A stretch of DNA of 64,000 nt from Paenibacillus guangzhouensis. Its GTDB lineage: Bacteria; Bacillota; Bacilli; Paenibacillales; Paenibacillaceae. Under the pieces are notes generated by a model that worked only from the letters and a program-made list of their open reading frames with translations, made no database searches and had not been told where the DNA came from. Shown here piece by piece: positions 59,598 through 64,000 of the stretch. The position numbers were made by a program, and so were the translations under genes. The DNA lies in assembly GCF_009363075.1 (NCBI RefSeq), contig NZ_CP045293.1, forward strand, positions 5,429,501 to 5,493,500, in the 5' to 3' direction. Within the stretch, counting starts at the first letter, position 1, and every line of letters begins with the position of its first letter.

Positions 59598-59739
59598 TTG
59601 TTTATCCTCATCTCCCATGATTGTTGCTTTACAATCAAATTCTAGCCATAATCGATCGATCGGAACACCAATAGATCATTCGATTTGTTGTTTATGCAAC
59701 ACATTGATACAATTGTTTAAAAAGTTGGAGGGACATGAT

Positions 59740-60306
59740 ATGACGCAATCGAAGACAGACCCCCGCATTTTACGAACTCGCAAGTTAATCATGGACTCTT
59801 TTATTGAACTTTCAGGGAATAAAGAATTCAAGGATATTACCGTCAAGGATATTACAACAGAGGCTAAGATCAATCGCGCAACGTTCTATTATCATTTTGA
59901 AGATATATATGACTTGCTCGACAAAGTATTATCGGAAGTTCTATTGATTAATTTGAATGCCATAGACTTCGAGAAAAGCGAGCTAAATGAAGCGTCGATT
60001 ATTGATATCTTCGTAGCCATAACGGATTTCCAAAGAGCGTTATCCAGTCGGTGTCATAGAGGATACGATGAGACTATAGCCCGCATTATCAGGGAACAAC
60101 TTGAAATCATTTTCTATGGCATGCTGCGAAAACAACATACAACAGAAGAGAATGAATCGCTAAAAATTACAGCGGTCATTTTAAGTTGGGGCGTTTATGG
60201 TGCTTCGGTAGAGTGGAGGAGAAATCGTAAGGAATTATCACCAGAAGCATTTATTCGGTCGGCCATTCCTTTTCTGATGTCTGGGATTGAACACGGAAAA
60301 TCGTAA
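59740..60306 (+). CDS. TetR/AcrR family regulator
   Basis: 188 residues. N-terminal helix-turn-helix: RILRTRKLIMDSFIELSGNK, FKDITVKDITTEAKINRATF, YYHFEDIYDLLDKVL; C-terminal DhaS-like ligand domain. GGAGGG is 7 bases before ATG 59740. The 142-bp divergent gap to the DsbA-like gene holds a short inverted pair TGTTG/CAACA near 59685-59700 that might be its site. Likely a repressor of itself and of the DsbA-like gene. Confidence 0.9.
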   Translation: MTQSKTDPRILRTRKLIMDSFIELSGNKEFKDITVKDITTEAKINRATFYYHFEDIYDLLDKVLSEVLLINLNAIDFEKSELNEASIIDIFVAITDFQRALSSRCHRGYDETIARIIREQLEIIFYGMLRKQHTTEENESLKITAVILSWGVYGASVEWRRNRKELSPEAFIRSAIPFLMSGIEHGKS

Positions 60307-60495
60307 AAACGCAACAACGGCGAATATTTATAGCGATTATTGTTAATACAAGTCTATGAGAGCAATTTTCTTTTGGATCATTTTAGTATAATATTTGGTA
60401 GATAAGAGGAAGAAATAATTGAATGAAGATTGGCAAATATTTTTGGATAAATATGAATTTATTTTCGTTTGTGAATATGAGAAGGAGAGATGGAA

Positions 60496-60960
60496 ATGTC
60501 GTATATCGTTGATTTTAAGAATGTGTCTACGGTTGGCTTAGAGTCTTCCCCTGTAGTAGAAGCTCTTGCTGGTCTGCGTGCGAATGAAGCCCGTTATTTT
60601 ATGACCAAGTACAAGCATGAATTTACGGTTGTACCCGCTAGCGAAAGTCAGGATACCCTTGATTATGTGAACCGCATTTTGAAAGAAGAACGGAATATTG
60701 AGTTTGCGGCCAAACCTCTAGAAACGTCGCGTTTTCAAGTGGAAAATATCCAATTTGCCTACGTTTTCTATGAGGATGGTCTTGCGATCAATGTGATGTA
60801 TACGGTTGATGACCCTAAGAAGCGGGCCGTTGGGTTTAAGCTGTCTGAGGGAATGGAAATACCAAAGGAGCTAGAAGAGAAGTTTAAGTTTGCTAGGCAG
60901 AAGTCGAAACTAGCCGGGACGATTCGGGGTTCGTTTTTTGTCATTAAAGGACAATATTAA
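60496..60960 (+). CDS. Hypothetical protein, family not recognised
   Basis: 154 residues from ATG 60496 (AAGGAG 8 bases upstream; ATG 60490 is too close to it). Cytosolic alpha/beta protein: MSYIVDFKNVSTVGLE, EARYFMTKYKHEFTVVP, FQVENIQFAYVFYEDGLAIN and a basic end. TATAAT at 60387-60392 may be the -10 of its promoter. No domain recognised; monocistronic. Confidence 0.65.
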   Translation: MSYIVDFKNVSTVGLESSPVVEALAGLRANEARYFMTKYKHEFTVVPASESQDTLDYVNRILKEERNIEFAAKPLETSRFQVENIQFAYVFYEDGLAINVMYTVDDPKKRAVGFKLSEGMEIPKELEEKFKFARQKSKLAGTIRGSFFVIKGQY

Positions 60961-61080
60961 GGTAAGCAAAAAGCGTAAATAAATAGGAATCCAACCGTTG
61001 TGGTCTGTGGCATCTACGCTGGGATCATATGTTGTTCTATTCCGAATATTCGTTCTATTTAAATACCTCTAAAGCTAAGT

Positions 61081-61118
61081 AGAGACCGGGCGTAGTATGC
61101 CCGCAGTCTCTATTTTAT
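61081..61118 (+). terminator. Intrinsic terminator in the 60961-61309 gap
   Basis: AGAGACCGGGC / GCCCGCAGTCTCT with 7-base loop, then ATTTTATT. It lies 120 bp after the hypothetical gene. The remaining gap shows only a TATAAT box at 61247-61252 that probably drives the coiled-coil gene. Confidence 0.8.
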
Positions 61119-61309
61119 TGTTAAACTCCCAGATTTCATCGGATCTAGTGAAATAGTGCTGATACCCCCACACCGCCCTACCATTAGCCTATCTTCTGTC
61201 AAGTAAATTAGTGCTTTAGCCCTGATTATTAAATTGGAAATTCAACTATAATGAGAGAATACATAATTCAACATTTTTCAACATTTTCTCAGAAAAGGTG
61301 ATTTCATCT

Positions 61310-62035
61310 ATGTTTTCTCCGTTCCAAAAGAAGAAGAGTAATCTTGAGCAGCAGCAATCGCGAGAGGACCTCGGCATAAGGAGGGACTTGGAAGAACCAC
61401 AAATGGAAGTGTCGATAAATTCGGCTGATTCCGGGGTGAATGAAGAGCCTTCAGGCTCTATTTTAAACAATAAGGGCCATATGGACAAAAGCTCGCTTGA
61501 TCTGGTATTCGCCGTAGAGCAGATGATTAAGGCCAAGCAGCATGTCGAAATGAGTCATAACGATATGCAAGATCGACTAAGCCACGCGAACGGACAAAAT
61601 GATCGTTTGAACAGAGACTTGAAGAACTTGGGCAAGGTCATCGAGGAACGCGAGAAGAGTATTCTGGAGCTGGAGCGGAGACTGACCGATAAGAATCTGA
61701 AGGTCGACCAGATGATGGAAGACTATCGGGAGCTTCATTCCACTTTGTCTGGTGAGAACGAGGAGCTTAAAGGCGTAATTGAGCTTGAACGCCAGAACTA
61801 TGCTGGCTTACTTCAGAAGCACAACGAGACGACTGCCGATAAGAATAAGAGAATCAGCGAACTTGAGGAGAAGCATGCAAGACTTGAAGCGGAGCTCGCT
61901 CAAATGAAACAGAAAACCGATGCTCTTCGCCAGGAGAAGACGCATCTCCTTAATATTGTAACTGACTTTACTAACCGACTGACATCTCCATTTGCATCGA
62001 ATGTGGGAACAACAGAGGAAGCTTCAATCGATTAA
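61310..62035 (+). CDS. Coiled-coil protein of unknown function
   Basis: 241 residues. Residues about 60-215 are continuous heptad-rich helix (RLSHANGQNDRLNRDLKNLG, EEREKSILELERRLTDKN, RISELEEKHARLEAELAQMK), with a disordered basic start and a short C-terminal tail. ATG 61310 follows AAAGGTGAT by 7-8 bases. No signal peptide. The polysaccharide deacetylase gene starts 30 bases after its stop, so the two probably work together, for example as a cytosolic scaffold for the membrane enzyme. Confidence 0.75.
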   Translation: MFSPFQKKKSNLEQQQSREDLGIRRDLEEPQMEVSINSADSGVNEEPSGSILNNKGHMDKSSLDLVFAVEQMIKAKQHVEMSHNDMQDRLSHANGQNDRLNRDLKNLGKVIEEREKSILELERRLTDKNLKVDQMMEDYRELHSTLSGENEELKGVIELERQNYAGLLQKHNETTADKNKRISELEEKHARLEAELAQMKQKTDALRQEKTHLLNIVTDFTNRLTSPFASNVGTTEEASID

Positions 62036-62065
62036 GTCATGTCTGATCGGAAGAGAAGGACGAAG

Positions 62066-63355
62066 ATGGGGATGGAGACATACAGCACGCAGGTAATGGA
62101 GCTGCTGTCGCTTGGGAAGACCTCCGATGGTGTAAACCAAATCAAGGTTATCGTTACCCAAGAGGATAGACAAGCTGCATACGTAATCGAAATAGATGAC
62201 TTTACATTTCTTGGGCTTGAAGCGTTGAATCCATTGAATGGAGACAGGATTCGACTCTCTCCCTATTCCAAGTGGGATCCTTACCGAAATACCTTTTATA
62301 GTGCCATAATCAGAACCACAGATGTTTCCCGAGATATGCTGTATTTTGCATGCAGCGAAGCATATATAGATCGAATAAAGCAGATCAGGGATTTTCCACC
62401 CGTTCTAATAGACGAGGGAGGGCAGGAAGGCGGAGTAGAGAAATTCGCTCAGTACCGAGCACAATTCCTGCGGCAATTCTCTGCACGCGTGCCAAGGATA
62501 TCCATTCTAATCCTGGTCATATTCGGCTTGCTGACTGTTCTATCTATCGCTTCGAAGGGCAAAGATGATTTCGTACGTATATTTAGCGGGCCAATCGGCG
62601 TAGTGAATGCAGAGGTAACAACGGATGACTTTCAAGCACCGATTGTTCGCGCATTCATAAGTGATTTGGATAAGACCGGAGTTTCAAATGTGGCTGTTGG
62701 ATCAGAACAATCCGCCCTATCCCAAGTCTCGGATCAGCCTAACATCAATCAGACGCAGGCAGACTTTGAAGTCATCGACATCGATGAGAATAAGAAGCTC
62801 TTTGGGGTGCCAAAGAAATATGTCGCCTTAACCTTCGATGATGGACCCTCCGCGCTCACGGAGCAAATCGTGGACATTCTAACGGAAGAGAAGGTAACGG
62901 CGACATTTCTATTCGTAGGGCAGAATGTGGAACGCAATCCAGATGCCGTAACTTATGCGAACGAGCATGGAATGTCAATTGGGAATCATTCCTGGGATCA
63001 CAGTGTACTTCCGAGAGCTACCTCTCAGGATCAGAGTAAAAATTTGTCGAAGACAAACAGCGCTTTGGAATCCCTGACGAATACTGCCGTTACTTTGTTC
63101 CGCCCGCCATACGGTGCGGTTAACGATGAACTTGTCTCCGAGGCTAAGAAGTTGAATATGAAGACCCTCCTGTGGAATCGAGATCCGGAGGACTGGAATG
63201 AGAAGAAGCCAGAGGACATCATTCGATTCTTTCATCAGAGTGAAGCTGCTGGGGGCGTATATGTACTGCACGAGAACAAGAACACATTAAAGGCACTTCC
63301 AGATATTATAAAATACTTAAAAGGAAAGAACTTAACGTTCGTCGCGTTCAAATAA
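62066..63355 (+). CDS. Membrane-anchored polysaccharide deacetylase (CE4)
   Basis: 429 residues. Cytosolic N-terminal region of about 145 residues (unusual, with YVIEIDDFTFLGLEALNPLN), one membrane helix (ISILILVIFGLLTVLSIA), a linker, then NodB homology domain: ALTFDDGPSALTE, GNHSWDHSVL (HxxxH metal site) and TLFRPPYGAVN. It deacetylates GlcNAc or MurNAc in peptidoglycan or related polymers outside the cell. AGAAGGA lies 7-8 bases before ATG 62066; ATG 62039 lacks a ribosome site. A terminator follows at 63376. Confidence 0.88.
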   Translation: MGMETYSTQVMELLSLGKTSDGVNQIKVIVTQEDRQAAYVIEIDDFTFLGLEALNPLNGDRIRLSPYSKWDPYRNTFYSAIIRTTDVSRDMLYFACSEAYIDRIKQIRDFPPVLIDEGGQEGGVEKFAQYRAQFLRQFSARVPRISILILVIFGLLTVLSIASKGKDDFVRIFSGPIGVVNAEVTTDDFQAPIVRAFISDLDKTGVSNVAVGSEQSALSQVSDQPNINQTQADFEVIDIDENKKLFGVPKKYVALTFDDGPSALTEQIVDILTEEKVTATFLFVGQNVERNPDAVTYANEHGMSIGNHSWDHSVLPRATSQDQSKNLSKTNSALESLTNTAVTLFRPPYGAVNDELVSEAKKLNMKTLLWNRDPEDWNEKKPEDIIRFFHQSEAAGGVYVLHENKNTLKALPDIIKYLKGKNLTFVAFK

Positions 63356-63375
63356 AATAGACCAGTATTGACGTG

Positions 63376-63402
63376 AAAAGCACCCATTTGGGTGCTTTTT
63401 AA
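63376..63402 (+). terminator. Intrinsic terminator of the deacetylase operon
   Basis: AAAAGCACCC (63376-63385) / GGGTGCTTTT (63390-63399) then TTAATTTT. Confidence 0.88.
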
Positions 63403-63537
63403 TTTTACTCTAAAGTTGATACGGTGAACCTGCTCAGAAATTTGCTTTCTAATGTTGGTGGGGTTTGAACATAAGACATTTCATCGATTTAAATGGAATA
63501 GCCAAGCCTCTAGAAACGGGAGTTTTTATTTATGACG

Positions 63538-63566
63538 TTGACAAAATATTAGAACGTGATTAGTAT
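63538..63566 (+). promoter_or_regulatory. Promoter of the riboswitch-permease unit
   Basis: TTGACA (63538-63543), 17-bp spacer, TAGTAT (63561-63566). It leads into a transcript containing the glycine aptamer. The 63403-63537 stretch shows no gene. Confidence 0.7.
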
Positions 63567-63644
63567 TAGAAAATATTTATATCCGTTGAAAGTCAAATAA
63601 AATAGTAAGCAAGCTATGATTGCTATGGGTCGTACTATAGCAGG

Positions 63645-63720
63645 AGCAGCTTCTGGAGAGACCGTGGAATTCCACGGCGCCGAAGGGTTCACAATCTCAG
63701 GCAAAAGGACAGAAGAGTAT
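63645..63720 (+). ncRNA. Glycine riboswitch, single aptamer
   Basis: The conserved glycine-aptamer blocks appear in order: CTTCTGGAGAGACC, a GTGGAATTCCAC stem, GGCGCCGAAGGG, AATCTCAGGCAAAAGGACAG. The P1 arms CTTCTG (63650-63655) and CAGAAG (63710-63715) pair. Only one aptamer is seen instead of the tandem pair of gcvT leaders. Downstream, a terminator hairpin (63783-63814) forms the expression platform before an amino acid permease gene. Confidence 0.85.
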
Positions 63721-63782
63721 TAAATATCTAATTTGTTATATTGGAATAGGTATAACAAGTCTTATTTATTATTCTTTTGATC

Positions 63783-63814
63783 AAGAGATTGGAGCGCATC
63801 CAATCTCTTTTTTT
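63783..63814 (+). terminator. Riboswitch-linked terminator
   Basis: AAGAGATTGGA / TCCAATCTCTT stem with GCGCA-type loop then TTTTTT. It lies about 65 bases after the aptamer and 25 bases before the permease ATG, the position of a transcription-attenuation switch. Confidence 0.82.
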
Positions 63815-63839
63815 ATGCGTAAATAAGGGGGAATATGCT

Positions 63840-64000
63840 ATGGGACAACAGGAATTGAAGAGAGGGTTAGAGAATCGGCATGTTCAACTTATTGCCATTG
63901 GCGGCACCATTGGTACTGGGTTATTTTTAGGATCAGGCAAAGCAATACAACTGGCGGGGCCATCCATTATCTTTGCTTATTTTATCGTGGGTATTGCCAT
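63840..64000 (+). CDS. Amino acid permease (CycA/AnsP type), cut by window edge
   Basis: 53 residues in view from ATG 63840 (AGGGGGAA upstream): [40 protein letters not shown]. The [21 protein letters not shown] block is the APC-superfamily TM1 signature of CycA, AnsP, AapA and related amino acid symporters. The glycine riboswitch in its leader points to glycine, alanine or D-serine uptake (CycA-like). The rest is outside the window. Confidence 0.85.
   Translation, partial: MGQQELKRGLENRHVQLIAIGGTIGTGLFLGSGKAIQLAGPSIIFAYFIVGIA

Noticed and set aside
1-64000. tRNA, rRNA, prophage or integrative-element core genes
   Set aside because: No tRNA cloverleaf, rRNA segment, integrase, capsid, terminase or conjugation gene was recognised anywhere in the window.

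Overview
The window looks like chromosomal DNA of a low-to-mid GC, spore-former-type Firmicute, most likely a Paenibacillus or close Paenibacillaceae relative. The evidence is strong GGAGG-type ribosome binding sites with many TTG/GTG starts, S-layer-homology (SLH) surface proteins with cadherin/Ig-like repeats, a 7TM-DISM hybrid histidine kinase, VanY/VanZ-like wall genes, YtrA-type GntR and BceRS-like modules, and many intrinsic terminators. No rRNA, tRNA, CRISPR array or intact transposase was seen.

Layout. 1-8.5 kb: a same-strand run of small soluble genes of the kind that form polymorphic-toxin immunity arrays (DUF6891, SMI1/KNR4, HEAT-like, pentapeptide-like, DUF4303, TPR), several broken, with no toxin in view. 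8.7-11.1 kb: a GC-richer divergent pair, a DHA2 drug exporter and an AraC/NimR-like regulator. 11.2-12.9 kb: decayed DNA with a frameshifted SMI1-like gene, an IS200/IS605 right-end relic and two small genes. 12.9-18.1 kb: a 1057-residue hybrid sensor kinase and a GH19 chitinase-like protein, separated by a degenerate region. 18.1-25.3 kb: an operon of two SLH proteins with near-identical tandem repeats and C-terminal lamin-tail-like domains. 26-28 kb: a vanY-like carboxypeptidase overlapping a VanT-type membrane acyltransferase. 28-32 kb: a 36-codon ORF, two GNAT-like proteins, a pectinacetylesterase-family hydrolase and a YiaAB protein. 32-37 kb: an MFS exporter divergent from an AT-rich XRE-cupin / EutH / aminopeptidase P operon. 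37-46 kb: a mixed set including a methyltransferase-like protein, an Sm-like N-terminus protein, a GGDEF/metallo-hydrolase pair, an AraC-GyrI regulator, an APH-like kinase with an ATA start, a CxxC-pair protein, a CodB-like permease and a thioredoxin. 46.3-54.5 kb: a YtrA-type ABC operon, then a two-component system, VanZ-like protein and MacB/FtsX-type ABC transporter that look like a cell-envelope-stress or peptide-resistance module. 54.5-64 kb: a truncated APH-like gene, a CD3324-type protein, an AraC regulator, stand-alone trpB, a DsbA/TetR divergent pair, a coiled-coil plus polysaccharide deacetylase pair, and at the right edge a glycine riboswitch before an amino acid permease.

The most unusual feature is a dispersed element of about 51 bp with TTTTCGCC/GGCGAAAA ends and a conserved core. 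I see six recognisable copies and two possible degenerate ones, most of them immediately downstream of unrelated intrinsic terminator hairpins. Other points of interest are a duplicated leader shared by the vanY region and a gene-less site 9.7 kb away, the EutH/aminopeptidase operon with paired TTCAT-N4-ATGAA palindromes, and the single-aptamer glycine riboswitch on a transporter gene.
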